From Prionace glauca (lineage: Eukaryota > Chordata > Chondrichthyes > Carcharhiniformes > Carcharhinidae): a stretch of DNA of 64,000 nt. Where the stretch lies: assembly GCA_037974335.1 (NCBI GenBank), contig CM075760.1, positions 64,504,360-64,568,359 of the forward strand. The letters run 5' to 3'. A program made the translations under genes and the position numbers. This document shows, piece by piece, positions 45,137 through 54,660 of the stretch (positions are counted from its first letter, which is position 1; each line of letters begins with the position of its first letter). The notes under the pieces were generated by a model. That model did no database searches. It was given only the letters and a program-made list of their open reading frames with translations, and was not told where the DNA came from.

Positions 45137-46388
45137 TGAGGATGTGTCTAGGGCAGTGGATAGAGGAGAGCCGGTGGATGTGGTCTTTCTGGATTTTCAG
45201 AAGGCGTTTGACAAGGTACCTCACAAGAGGTTATTGCAGAAGGTCAGGGGACATGGAGTTGGGGGTAGGGTGTTAGCGTGGATAGAGGATTGGTTGTCAA
45301 ATAGGAGGCAGAGAGTGGGGGTCAATGGATGCTATTCGGATTGGCGGTTGGTGACTAGTGGGGTGCCCCAGGGGTCGGTGCTGGGGCCTCAGCTATTTAC
45401 CATTTATATAGATGATCTGGAGGAGGGAACCGAGTGCAGGGTGTCGAAATTTGCTGATGACATCAAGATTGGGGGAAAGGCAAATTGTGCGGAGGGTGTG
45501 GAGAGTCTGCAGAAGGATCTAGATAGGCTGGGCGAATGGGCCAGGAAATGGCAAATGGAATTTAATGTTGGCAAGTGTGAGGTGGTCCACTTTGGTAGGA
45601 GGAATGGTAGGAAGGACTATTACTTACGGGGCGAAAAACTGCAGCAGGCGACGGTGCAGAGGGACCTCGGGGTCCTTGTGCATGAGTCGCAAAAACCCAG
45701 CTTGCAGGTGCAGCAGGTGGTCAGGAAGGCGAATGGGATGCTGGCCTTCATAGCGAGGGGGATTGAATATAAAAGTAGGGAGGTCTTGCTGCAGCTGTAT
45801 AGGGCATTGGTGAGGCCGCAGCTGGAGTACTGTGTGCAGTTTTGGGCGCCGCACCTGCTCAAGGATATTTTGGCCCTGGAGGGAGTGCAGAGGAGGTTTA
45901 CTCGGCTGATACCGGAGTTGAGGGGATTGAGCTATGAGGAGAGGCTGAATAAACTAGGCTTGTACTCGTTAGAGTTTAGAAGAATGAGGGGAGGTCTCAT
46001 TGAGACGTATAAGATGATGAATGGGATGGATAGGATAGAGGTGGAGAGACTCTTCCCGCTCAAAAAAGACAGTAGGACTAGGGGGCACAGCCTCAAGATA
46101 AAGGGGGGGCGGTTTAGAACAGAGTTGAGGAGGAACTTCTTTACTCAAAGGGTGGTGAATCTCTGGAATTCTCTGCCCGTTGAAGTGGTGGAGGCTGCCT
46201 CGCTAAATATTTTTAAGAAACGGGTTGATGGGTTTTTGATAAGAGAAGGGATTAAGGGTTATGGGGAGAGGGCGGGAAGGTGGAGCTGAGTCACGACAGA
46301 TCAGCCATGATCTTATTGAATGGCGGGGCAGGCTCGAAGGGCCAGATGGCCTACTCCTGCTCCTATTTCTTATGTTCTTATGTTCTTA
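45137..46388 (+). mobile_element. CR1-A LINE with intact 381-codon ORF2 part
   Basis: 5'-truncated in the RT domain. It reads VDVVFLDFQKAFDKVPHKRL, SGVPQGSVLGPQLFTIYIDD and a FADDIK form of the catalytic box, then the whole C-terminus to a stop at 46,289 without any break. The 3' UTR ends in TTCTTATG-type units. It is almost identical to 16,900-18,141. It lacks the endonuclease, so it is dead, but it is recent. Confidence 0.93.
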
Positions 46389-46389
46389 T

Positions 46390-47030
46390 ATTTCCATGAA
46401 CAAATTTGCCGTGTCATTATATTTCGGGATCAGAGGGATTATTTCCTAATTCTGAGCATAGATATCATCATGATGTTTTTCCTCACATAACTGATGAATA
46501 AATAATATTGAAAAACAATCATTACTGGAATCCGTTGATTGATTTGCATGACTGTCTCTATTTCTGTGCTCTGTTCGTGGGGAAATATTTGTTGTGTTTC
46601 TGTCAGTCAACAATCTAATTTGGAATTACTATTTTTGTATTTATTTACATAAATACCTCACAGTTTACAATGAAATGTTCATGACAGCAAAACCAGATAA
46701 ACCGTCACTTGTTCATCAGTTTCAACTCAAAATAGCGGTTTATTTTAAGAATTTTAACAGTTGGTTCAAAATGAATCGAAAATTTTTGAACATTCATTCC
46801 ACCAGTTATATTTAATTAAAAGAACATGACACATTCCATTTCACAATTAGTTCTGAATGTTCTGATGTCACAAGTAATAAACCATCTGCGATCAGATAGA
46901 TATTCCACTGAATGTTAATTTGATTGAGGATTTAATCTGTTTAAACAGACAAGTTAAATTTGAAAAGACAGATCTGATGTCTGAAGTATTCCTGTCATAA
47001 ATAGTGATCACATTCACAAGAAGGAAGAAC
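46390..47030. other. Intergenic, no gene seen
   Basis: AT-rich, nothing recognised. Confidence 0.5.
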
Positions 47031-47080
47031 CTCTTAGTGATAACCAGTGTGGTGATAACCAGTGTGGTTATCACTAAGAG
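47031..47080. repeat. Perfect 15-bp inverted repeat with short loop
   Basis: CTCTTAGTGATAACC at 47,031-47,045 pairs perfectly with GGTTATCACTAAGAG at 47,066-47,080. The 20-bp loop repeats the AGTGTGGTGATAACC text once more. Confidence 0.9.
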
Positions 47081-47260
47081 ATAAACAGGCGACAGGGAAA
47101 CGGATTCAATTCCAGCCTTGGGCGAGTGTATGCGATTTTCACACTCTACCCATATCCATGTGTGAGTTTCCCCCGAGTGCTCCATTTCCTTCCACAGTTC
47201 AAGGATGTGAATGTTATGTGGATTGGCTGTGATAATTTGCCTCTTATCCTCCAATGATGT
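47080..47260 (+). repeat. tRNA-derived SINE body, sense
   Basis: Has a B-box-like GGATTCAATTCCAGCC and then the GTGTGAGTTTCCCCCGAGTG body of the shark SINE. The head is missing or replaced. Confidence 0.6.
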
Positions 47261-47399
47261 GCAACGTTGGATCATTGAATCACTACAGTGCTGATTACAC
47301 TCTTTAGTTAAATTGATGATTATTTTCCTTTCGACTGAGTGTTTTCTGACAGAATTGACAACCCCGTGTTTTCAGCATAAAATAACCAGGCTGTAACCT

Positions 47400-47925
47400 T
47401 AAGATCAAATGACAAAGGGCCAGGGTAAGGCCTCTCGAGCCTGCTCTGCCATTCAATGGAATCATGGATGTTCCAACATTCCTCACGTAAACTTTATTGC
47501 CCTTTCCCCATAATTCTTGATTCACTTACTGATCAAAAATCTATTTATCTCAGCCTTAAAGATAAACAATGACTTTACCCTCACAGCTCTCTGCAGCAAT
47601 GAATTCCAAAGATTTACCGCCCTCCGAATGAAGAAATTGTTCCTCATCTCAGTTTTCAATTGGCGCCCATTTATTCTGAGACTTTGTCCTCTGGTTCTAG
47701 ACTCTTCCATTAGGGGAAACATCTTCTCAGTATTTAGCTTGTCAAGCCCCTCAATACTCCTATATATTTCAATTAAATCACCTCTCATTCTTCTAAATGC
47801 CAATGGGCAGAGGGCCAGCCTCTTTATCCTTTTCTCAGAAGACAATCCTTCCATAATGGGGATCATCCTCGTTAACCTTCTCCGAGCTACCTCCAATGAA
47901 ATAAATAAGAGGCCCAAAACTGGTT
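47400..47925 (-). mobile_element. Old CR1 LINE ORF2 C-terminus, antisense
   Basis: About 130 codons on the - strand, with RRLTRMIPIMEGLSSEKRI and MRNNFFIRRAVNLWNSLLQ. It comes from a more diverged subfamily than CR1-A. A short sense CR1-like fragment follows at 47,950-48,150 (GAGGAGCGGTTTAGTATC, then a G9 run). Confidence 0.75.
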
Positions 47926-48201
47926 ACGGTATTCCACATCTGTTCTCATCAGTATTTTGAATGGGCTGTCATATGAGGAGCGGTTTAGTATCTTGGGCTC
48001 ATACCCGCTGGGGTACAGAAGAATGAGGGGGGGGGGGTGATTGAGGCATTTAAATACTCAACTGGATTGGTAAAGTCAATGTTAACCAAATGTTCCCCTT
48101 TCTAGAACAGCCGGGGACAAGAGGTCATTGCTGTAGATAACGGAATTGTTGGAATTGGTTCCAGAATGGAACAGGTTTTAATGTTGTATATTGTAGTGAT
48201 T

Positions 48202-48434
48202 TTGCCAACAGGAGAGGGCAAAAGGATTAAGTTCATTATCGGGGCGCATTTCTTTATTGAGGAATATTTGATTGAAGGAACAAATACGGAAGCAGAAACA
48301 TAATTTTAACACTGATATCAAACTTATTAATATTTTAAAGATATTCTGTATGTTTTCAATGTTGCCGGTACTGTTGTTACGTTACAAATATTCGATAAAT
48401 AGATCAGTTCATGTTAAACAATTTGAAATTATGG
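48202..48434 (+). repeat. Left direct repeat bracketing V segment 1
   Basis: 233 bp, repeated in the same orientation at 49,363-49,594 with about four differences (three substitutions and one T). It begins TTGCCAACAGGAGAGGGC and ends GAAATTATGG. Confidence 0.95.
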
Positions 48435-48726
48435 AACGTTATTTTAGGACTAACATCGGGACCTTCTTTTTGGCACACCGCAACTGGCCACAGTGGAATA
48501 AAACTTTAGCAAGAATGTGAGAGATAAATGCACTGTAATCGTTGGAAAGTAGAATAAAGGAGGATTGCAAGCTCTCCAGCAACAAAAGACCTATAACCGG
48601 AAGAAGGGAACAGCTGTTCTCATTTGTAGTTATTTGGTGAAATGCAACTTGTGGAGGTCCAAGTGAAGAATTACACCCTGCATTTACCAGCATACACCAG
48701 CAGGGAGCAGTGTGAGGCGTGAGAAA

Positions 48727-48734
48727 TATATAAG
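48727..48734 (+). promoter_or_regulatory. Possible TATA box of V segment 1
   Basis: TATATAAG lies 190-197 nt before the V ATG. It would need a roughly 165-nt leader. Inferred only. Confidence 0.35.
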
Positions 48735-48923
48735 ATGAGCGGGTCAGGTGTGTGCTCAGAGGTTGTGTGGGCTGGTGTCAGACTCAAGAGCTCAGTGTGG
48801 GTGGTTAAAGGAGAACCCGCCTGCTGTTGTCAGTTCAACATAAACACGGCACTGAACTGAACCCGAAGAAAGCATTTGGCTCCCGGTTAATTCTCATCTT
48901 CAGGTTTTGCGCGATAATTGAGA

Positions 48924-49256
48924 ATGTTCTGGATTTGCTTCGACTTTCTCCTATTTTTAAGTCTGATCTGTACGGGGGTTATCGGAGAAGCTGAAGTGAT
49001 GCAGTTCCCTCCGCGGATGGTTGTCAGTGAAGCGCGAAACCTATCCATGAACTGCACCATCCCCACTGGTTTTAACGTCCTGCGCTGGTACAGACAACTC
49101 CCGAATCAGTCACCCCAGCATCTGGTGATGGCCACTCGGGGAACCGATCAACCCGGGAGAATCACTGCCTCAATCGATGAAGGCAACAAACTCAGCATCC
49201 TGACTGTGAGAGACGTATAGGTTTCAGACACTGCGACCTATCTCTGCGCCGTGAGG
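48924..49256 (+). pseudogene. TCR-like V segment 1, leader fused, with stop
   Basis: The signal peptide MFWICFDFLLFLSLICTGVI runs straight into the V domain with no leader intron. The domain has Cys in LSMNCTIPTG, Trp in VLRWYRQLPNQSPQHLVM, then RITASIDEGNKLSILTVRD and Cys in DTATYLCAV. An in-frame TAG at 49,218-49,220 lies between the RDV and VSDTATYLC blocks, so it is a pseudogene. The 3' end meets a recombination signal exactly at 49,257. It is TCR alpha/delta-like by WYRQ and YLCAV. The DEG-SILTVRD strand also recalls shark IgNAR-type V domains, though the loop length here is longer. It lies in + orientation, opposite to the other V segments, inside a pair of 233-bp direct repeats. Confidence 0.85.
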
Positions 49257-49295
49257 CTCAGTGTATTAAACACAGGGAGGTCCCTGACAAAAACC
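49257..49295 (+). promoter_or_regulatory. 23-RSS of V segment 1
   Basis: CTCAGTG, a 23-bp spacer and ACAAAAACC. The nonamer is consensus. The heptamer differs from CACAGTG at the second base. Confidence 0.88.
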
Positions 49296-49362
49296 TGCAC
49301 AGACTCTAAAACCCGCTCCGCCGTGCCTGGGACATCAGCGTTTTAAGAAACGCGGTATTAAA

Positions 49363-49594
49363 TTGCCAACAGGAGAGGGCAAAAGGATTAAGTTCATTAT
49401 TGGGGCGCATTTCTTTCTTGAGGAATATTTGATTGAAGGAACAAATACGGAAGCAGAAACATAATTTAACACTGATATCAAACTTATTAATATTTTAAAG
49501 ATATTCTGTATGTTTTCAATGTTGCCGGTACTGTTGTTACGTTACAAATATTCGATAAATAGATCAGTTCGTGTTAAACAATTTGAAATTATGG
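49363..49594 (+). repeat. Right direct repeat bracketing V segment 1
   Basis: 232 bp, partner of 48,202-48,434. The outer flanks of the two copies differ. Confidence 0.95.
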
Positions 49595-49857
49595 TAAAGG
49601 GGAATGAGAGCAAAACATTTACTAAATCAGAAAAATGTAAAAAGGTTAAAATGAAGAGAGTTGGAAATGTACTCGAAGAAAATGGAAGAGTTTGTATGGA
49701 AATCAGAATGAGCGAAATTCAAAGAGGAAAGGCGCAGTGGTTTACTTATTTATAAAGCACAAAAAAATGAGCAAAATGCGAACAGAAGAAGAAGACAAAA
49801 CTAGGATTCTGTTGTGATATTTTTGGCAGGATGAAACACACGGAGCTTATTAACTAA

Positions 49858-50052
49858 AGATGTCCAAAGATGTGCGGGCTAAGTTGATTGGCCAGACTAA
49901 GAAATTACCCCTTAGTATCCAGGGATGCATAGATTAGAGGGATTAGTGGGTATAATATGTAGGGATATGGGGGTAGGGCCTGGGTGGGATTGTGTTCGGT
50001 GCAGACTCGATGGGCCGAAGGGCCTCTTTCTGCTCTGTAGGGTTCTATGACT
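49858..50052 (+). repeat. CR1-tailed SINE 3' half, sense
   Basis: Reads CAAAGATGTGCGGGCTAAGT, GGGATATGGGGGTAGGGCCT, GATGGGCCGAAGGGCCTC and GGTTCTATGA. It is the 3' half of the element seen complete at 26,696-27,043. Confidence 0.85.
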
Positions 50053-50224
50053 AAATAATGAGAGATTGCAGAGGTCTTAAATTCAGAGGGATTGTGTGTG
50101 AATCTCAAGTGCTCGTTCACAGGTACAGAAAGTAATGAGAATATTGTCGCCCAGCTCACTTACTGGATGTCTGGTTTGTAACGATAAAGCGACACTTACA
50201 TCGGAAATTCGTTCCTGTACCCGT

Positions 50225-50345
50225 TGAGGTGTTCCATGAAACCAAAAGTGAAAATGCTGGAAAATCTCAGCGGGTCTGGCAGCATCTGTAAGGAGAGAAA
50301 AGAGCTGAGGTTTCGAGTCCACATGACTCTTTGTCAAAGGCCCTT
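50225..50345 (+). repeat. Dispersed repeat with 'cagcgggtctggcagcatctg' type text
   Basis: Contains AAAATGCTGGAAAATCTCAG followed by GGTCTGGCAGCATCTGTAAG and a TTTCGAGTC...TTTGTCAAAG end. Related to 3,651-3,740. Confidence 0.6.
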
Positions 50346-50471
50346 CATGAAGTCGCGTTTTCTCAATCTTGAACCCTCGCCTGAGATTTGATGTGATCTT
50401 AAATCACCACCAGCCTGTGGACATCTCGGCGATGGTGACTTTACCTTTATTGTTACTGTCTAACGGTGTGA

Positions 50472-50905
50472 AAGAACATAAGAACGTAAGAAATAGGAGC
50501 AGGAGTAGGCCATCGAGCCCTTCGAGTCCGCCCCGCCATTCAATAAGATCATGGCTGATCTGAAATGGATCAGTTCCACTTTCCCGCTTTCTCCCCATAA
50601 CCCTTAATTCCCTTGCTACCAAAAACCTATCTACCCGGGACTTAACTATATTCAGCGAGGTAGCCTCCACCACTCCAAAGGGCAGAGAATTCCAGAGATT
50701 CACGACACTTTGAGTGAAGAAGTTCCTCCTCAACTCTGATCTAAACTGCCCCCCTCCCTTATTTTGAGGTTGTGCCCTCTAGTCCTGCTGTCTTTTCGAA
50801 GCGGGAAGAATCTCTCTACCTCTACCCTATCCATCTCCTTCATTATCTTATACGTCTCTATCAGATCCCCCCTCAGCCATCTAAACTCCAACGAGTACAG
50901 ACCCA
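50472..50905 (-). mobile_element. CR1-A-related LINE 3' end, antisense
   Basis: The - strand has MRRNFFTQSVVNLWNSLPFG and LGLYSLEFRWLRGDLIETYK. One frameshift lies near 50,740. It ends only about 35 bp from the recombination signal of V segment 2. Confidence 0.85.
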
Positions 50906-50940
50906 GATAGCGCCCTCTGCTAAGCACTAACTGAAACACT

Positions 50941-50978
50941 TGTTTTTGTATGGGACTCGCCATATCTGTAACACTGTG
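50941..50978 (-). promoter_or_regulatory. 23-type RSS of V segment 2
   Basis: On the - strand CACAGTG (consensus heptamer) at 50,978-50,972, a 22-bp spacer, and ACAAAAACA at 50,949-50,941. Confidence 0.88.
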
Positions 50979-51601
50979 GACTCCAGGCACAGAAATATAC
51001 CGCACTGTCAGTCATCAACGTGTTGCCGATCATTAGCTCGGTAATCTTGGCAGTTTTATTAAATGACGCTGAAAGGCGGTCGTTGATGTGTTTGTACAGC
51101 TTCCCTCCAACAATGTGAAGCATATACTGTGGAGGCTGCCCGGGACTCTGACTGTACCAGAACACAGAAGGGTTAGATATGCTTGTCTTCACGAGGCAGG
51201 TTAATGTGACATTACTTTCCTCCTCCACTGTTATCTCAACAACCCGCTGCTCCTCTGTGTCTTGATGACTCCATTCTAACATAAATAATAGAAAAAGTAG
51301 GAAAAAAATCGGTGTTAGCCAAATATTTCTAAACAAAATCGTCATTAAACTGATCAATATTATTGGTCAGGAATAACATCTGGCTTTATAGAAAAGGAAA
51401 TACATAAACACATCGAAGATAAGAGCAGGAGGAGGCCAGTCGGCCTTTGGAGACTGCCCTGCCATTCATTGTGATCATGGTTGGTCACACAATTCAATAA
51501 CGTGATCCGCTTTGCCCCGTATCATTTGCTCCCCTTCGCCCCAAGAGCTACTTACTGAGAAGAGAGATAAAGATGAGAATCGGAGTGAGATCGTTCAACA
51601 T
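50979..51601 (-). CDS. TCR alpha/delta-like V segment 2 (leader + V exon)
   Basis: Leader exon 51,556-51,601 (MLNDLTPILIFISLL plus one base; donor GTAAGT). V exon 50,979-51,275, after a T-rich tract and ATGTTAG. The phase-1 join gives LLKWSHQD and an open V domain. It has Cys in VTLTCLVKTS, Trp in SVFWYSQSPGQPPQYMLHI, a SASFNKTAKITELMIGN strand, and TDSAVYFCAW at the end, followed one base later by the recombination signal. The WYSQSPGQPPQYML core is of TCR alpha/delta (or gamma) type; a TRAV/TRDV role is inferred. It appears functional in germline form. An old CR1 3' end (51,400-51,547) lies in the leader intron without touching splice sites. Confidence 0.85.
51400..51547 (-). mobile_element. 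Old CR1 3' end in the V2 leader intron
   Basis: Antisense AGGAGGAGGCCAGTCGGCC, CCTGCCATTCATTGTGATCA and GCCCCGTATCATTTGCTCCC are the CR1 3' UTR with the end of ORF2. Diverged. Confidence 0.65.
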
Positions 51602-51639
51602 GATGCTTCCTGAGTCTGTAACTGGGCAGTGAGAGAAAT

Positions 51640-52180
51640 CCTATGTCAGAGACAGAAATACAGATGCCCATCCCATTGCACTGCTGATCCAATCAAGGAG
51701 AGTGATGGTGAAGCGACAGCAATCTGTCCAATCACACAATCGGGTCAGAGTGAGAGTAGCAAACGGAAGTTTTGGGCGGGGATACGGCAGACTCAATATT
51801 GAGTGAAGTGGCTCTCAGCTGCACTCGGAGCTGTTGGAGCGGAAATAGTGACGGTTGAATCTATAACAGTGTCTGACCATCCTGCACCTGCTCATTGTTC
51901 AGGTGTCTAACAATACGTAGAGCGGCAGGGACACTAAGCAACGAGAATCATAGAATCTCAGGGCGCCAAATGACGCCATTCCTCCTATCTATTCCTCTTT
52001 GGAATAGTTCTCCAAATCTCCTTTGGTCGCTGCACTTTTTGCACATACAGGGTTTTTTTGTTCAAGATACATATCATTTCTTTCTCAATATTTTTGCTTA
52101 ATATTCTGGGCAATTATAGTCAGTGGGGTTTCCAGCTTTGAACAACTGACAGTGCAACAAGTGAACATGATCATCCTATT
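51640..52180. other. Upstream of V segment 2, no further gene
   Basis: Expected to hold the V2 promoter. No clear TATA box was seen at the right distance, which is common for TCR V promoters. Confidence 0.4.
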
Positions 52181-52184
52181 ATTA

Positions 52185-52380
52185 CTACTGTGTACAATTT
52201 TGGTCTCCTTACTTGAGAAAGGATATGCTGATACTGGAGGGGGTGCAGAGCAGATTCACTAGGTTGATTCAAAAGCTGGAAAAAGGGGTATAGGGAAAAG
52301 GCAGGGAAGTGGAGTTAGGATGCGATGGAACTCAGTTATGAACACTTAGAATGGCGGAGCGGTGACGAAGGTCCGAATTG
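52185..52380 (+). mobile_element. CR1 LINE remnant
   Basis: TGTGTACAATTTTGGTCTCC, then GGATATGCTGATACTGGAG, then AAAGGCAGGGAAGTGGAGT. Ends of a CR1 ORF2 and 3' UTR with an internal deletion. Confidence 0.65.
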
Positions 52381-52384
52381 ATTT

Positions 52385-52735
52385 GATTTGAATGATTATT
52401 GTAATATGGATTAGTATACAGTGAAAAATATTCTTTCCTGTGCGCTACACAGATAAAACATACCGTTCATAGGAAAGGAAATGATAGAGTGCAGAATGCA
52501 CTGTTACAGCCATAGCTAAGGTGTAGAGAAAGATCAATTTAATGCAAGGTAGGTCCATTCAAAAGCCTAATGGCAGCAGGGAAAATGCTGTTCTTGACAC
52601 AGTTGGTACGTATCTCAGACTTCTGTAACTTTTTTTCTCGATGGAAGGAGTTGGAAGAGAGAATGTCTGGGGTATGTGCGGCCCTTAGTTATGCTGGCTG
52701 CTTTGCCGATACAACGAAAAGTGTCACACTGCGGC
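52385..52735 (+). repeat. Dispersed shark repeat of about 350 bp
   Basis: Landmarks are ATACAGTGAAAAATATTC, AATGCAAGGTAGGTCCATTC, CTAATGGCAGCAGGG and TATGCTGGCTGCTTTGCC. It looks like a high-copy repeat common in shark DNA. No coding content was recognised and the class is unclear. Confidence 0.6.
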
Positions 52736-52737
52736 AG

Positions 52738-52776
52738 TGGTTTTGTACAAGGGCCCCTCAGCTTCCTGTCACTGTA
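52738..52776 (-). promoter_or_regulatory. 23-RSS of V relic
   Basis: On the - strand TACAGTG, a 23-bp spacer, ACAAAACCA. The heptamer has one change and the nonamer two; the spacer length is kept. Confidence 0.7.
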
Positions 52777-52860
52777 CATCACAGTCCGCAGAAATACATC
52801 GCGCTGTCAGTCAGCCCCAGCTCACGGATACTGAAATTCCCCCCATTTTTTTTAAGTGTC
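52777..52860 (-). pseudogene. TCR-like V segment 3' relic
   Basis: Only the last part of a V exon remains: NFSIRELGLTDSAMYFCGL and a stop, in the position of the 'DSAxYxC' end of a V domain and in phase with a recombination signal. Upstream codons (K-rich) are not V-like and the leader is gone. It lies between V segments 2 and 3 in the same orientation. Confidence 0.75.
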
Positions 52861-52899
52861 TAAAGATGACAGAAACCTAATTCCTTTGCCCTGAAAGCT

Positions 52900-53880
52900 T
52901 TCCCAACAAGTGGAATGTAGCTCAAGAACGAGGGAGCATTGACCCGATTCTCACAGCAATGAGTAGAAAGTAGCAGTGGTGGAATAGCTGAAATTGATGA
53001 TTACAGAGTGGCTGTAATGGGCTCCTGTGTGACCGAGTCTGAAGCAGGAATATCTGTCCTATTTCAGAAATAGAGAACATTTTGTTATCATTTTATTACA
53101 ACTAAGATTATCAAATTAATAGAATATATTGTAGATGAAGGAGGCACACGGGTAAAAGTCAAAATACTCAGTGAGCAACATTACCAACTGAAAATTGTGT
53201 AACTTGGGAGCTACCAGTTAGGAGACCAGTAGGTGTGAAGAATGAGGAAAATGTTCCAACATGTTCACAGAGCTGATGCTGGATCTGGACTCAGTGAGTA
53301 AAATCTCAATAGTTTTAGGTAAGAGTTCAGAAGATATGTAGTGACATCCGGTCCGGCAAAACGATTGATCTATTCCTGACGGAGCAACAGGTGAAAAACA
53401 GTTGGTTTATTGCTTTCTTGTCCCACATTTCATCCGATCAGCTGGCAGTTTGTGATCCCACTGAGCGGGGCAGGTGAAAAACCAGCAATGGTCACTTTGC
53501 CTTTCGAACTTCTGCCTATCTGTCTGTCTCTCACCACCTTCCTGCACTACCCGGAGTCCCATTTTACTCTTAATATCCACACATCTATTAACATCCGTTC
53601 TAAATGAACCCAGCGACTGCACAATCACAAGGCTGTGGGGTAGAGAATAATTAGAGTTGTACTAAACTCAATATAGCTTCATTAACAAGGTCAATCTTTA
53701 AATTGGACGTGTGTGTAATGGGTAATAGTTGAAATATTTGTGTTATCATGGTTGGAGTTTTCCATTCAGGGCTGTTCGCTGAAAATGAAAAAAAATCCTC
53801 ACTGCCGATATAAAGAGACTCATTGTGTAGCGCAGAAATGAAGAATTCTGGCAAATTGGTCTTGATATGATTTGGGTTAT
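52900..53880. other. Intergenic between V relic and V segment 3
   Basis: A segment around 53,455-53,600 shares text with 50,430-50,465 (ATGGTCACTTTGCCTTT / ATGGTGACTTTACCTTT) and may be a minor repeat. No exon recognised. Confidence 0.45.
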
Positions 53881-53943
53881 ATTACAAATGCACTATCCAG
53901 GTCACAGACCTGATTCAGTGAGAGGAAGTGAGATATCTTTGCC

Positions 53944-53982
53944 GGTTTTTGTACGGGCTGACTGTGCCTCTGTAACAGTGTG
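53944..53982 (-). promoter_or_regulatory. 23-RSS of V segment 3
   Basis: On the - strand CACACTG (one change from CACAGTG), a 23-bp spacer and a consensus ACAAAAACC nonamer. Confidence 0.88.
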
Positions 53983-54400
53983 GGGTTCAGCGCACAGTAA
54001 TACACGGCAGAGTCAGAGAAACGGACCCCGGTGATATTTAGAGGAACTGTTCTCTTGGTTTTGTCTAATTTAGCTGAAAACCGGTCAGGAAAATCTGGAG
54101 ACTTGCCGTAATTGTTCAGTAAATATCTCGGAGCTTTCCCGGGATATTGAATGTACCAGAAGAGAGTCTCGCCACTGTATTCTGCTGTGTAATTGCAATT
54201 CAATATAACCGTCTGTCCTTCCTCGGCCGTGAATTCGGGCCGGTCCTGGAAAACTGAATCTTGGCCATTGGTTCCTGTAACAACATATAGAATGTGTGAG
54301 ATATCTGAAATATAACCGATGAAACACACACTGAGGATTTGAGCAGTGACTTACCCGGCAGTGTGACCATTATTATCAGTAGGGCACACAGGGAACACAT
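53983..54400 (-). CDS. TCR alpha/delta-like V segment 3 (leader + V exon)
   Basis: Leader exon 54,355-54,400 (MCSLCALLIIMVTLP plus one base; donor GTAAGT). V exon 53,983-54,274, after TGTTGTTACAG. The phase-1 join gives LPGTNGQDSVFQ and a fully open V domain. It has Cys in VILNCNYTAEYSG, Trp in TLFWYIQYPGKAPRYLL, a DRFSAKLDKTKRTVPLNIT strand and SDSAVYYCAL. The text WYIQYPGKAPRYLL and SDSAVYYCAL is characteristic of TRAV/TRDV segments. A recombination signal follows eight bases after the CAL codons begin to diverge. Everything needed for a usable germline V is present. A CRE-like TGACGTTA about 140 nt before the ATG could be a promoter element but is weak evidence. Confidence 0.92.
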
Positions 54401-54660
54401 ACTTCCTGACTGGACAGAAACTGTTTAAACTGTGTTGCTGCTTCTAGTTTTATGTCACAGAGTCAACTTAGATCAGAGACAACTGCAATTCTAGGGAAAA
54501 TGGGGGGCGTTTCTCAGTGCTGTGATTGGCTGGTCTGCCTGAGATGACGTTATCTTTTGACCAATCACTGTTAGTTGACGACGAAAGCAGCTGGCTTTCA
54601 CCAATCAAATTGTAGCCCAGGCTGTGGGCGTCTTCCTCACCCTCTTGCTCTCTGTCACAT

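Noticed and set aside
48202-49594. Direct repeats read as LTRs of a retroelement carrying a V segment
   Set aside because: No retroelement coding sequence, primer-binding site or polypurine tract was seen between them; the content is a V segment with its own promoter region.
53407-53628. Short - strand frame near V segment 3 as another V or C exon
   Set aside because: No Cys-Trp-Cys spacing of an Ig domain, and part of its text recurs near 50,430, suggesting a repeat.
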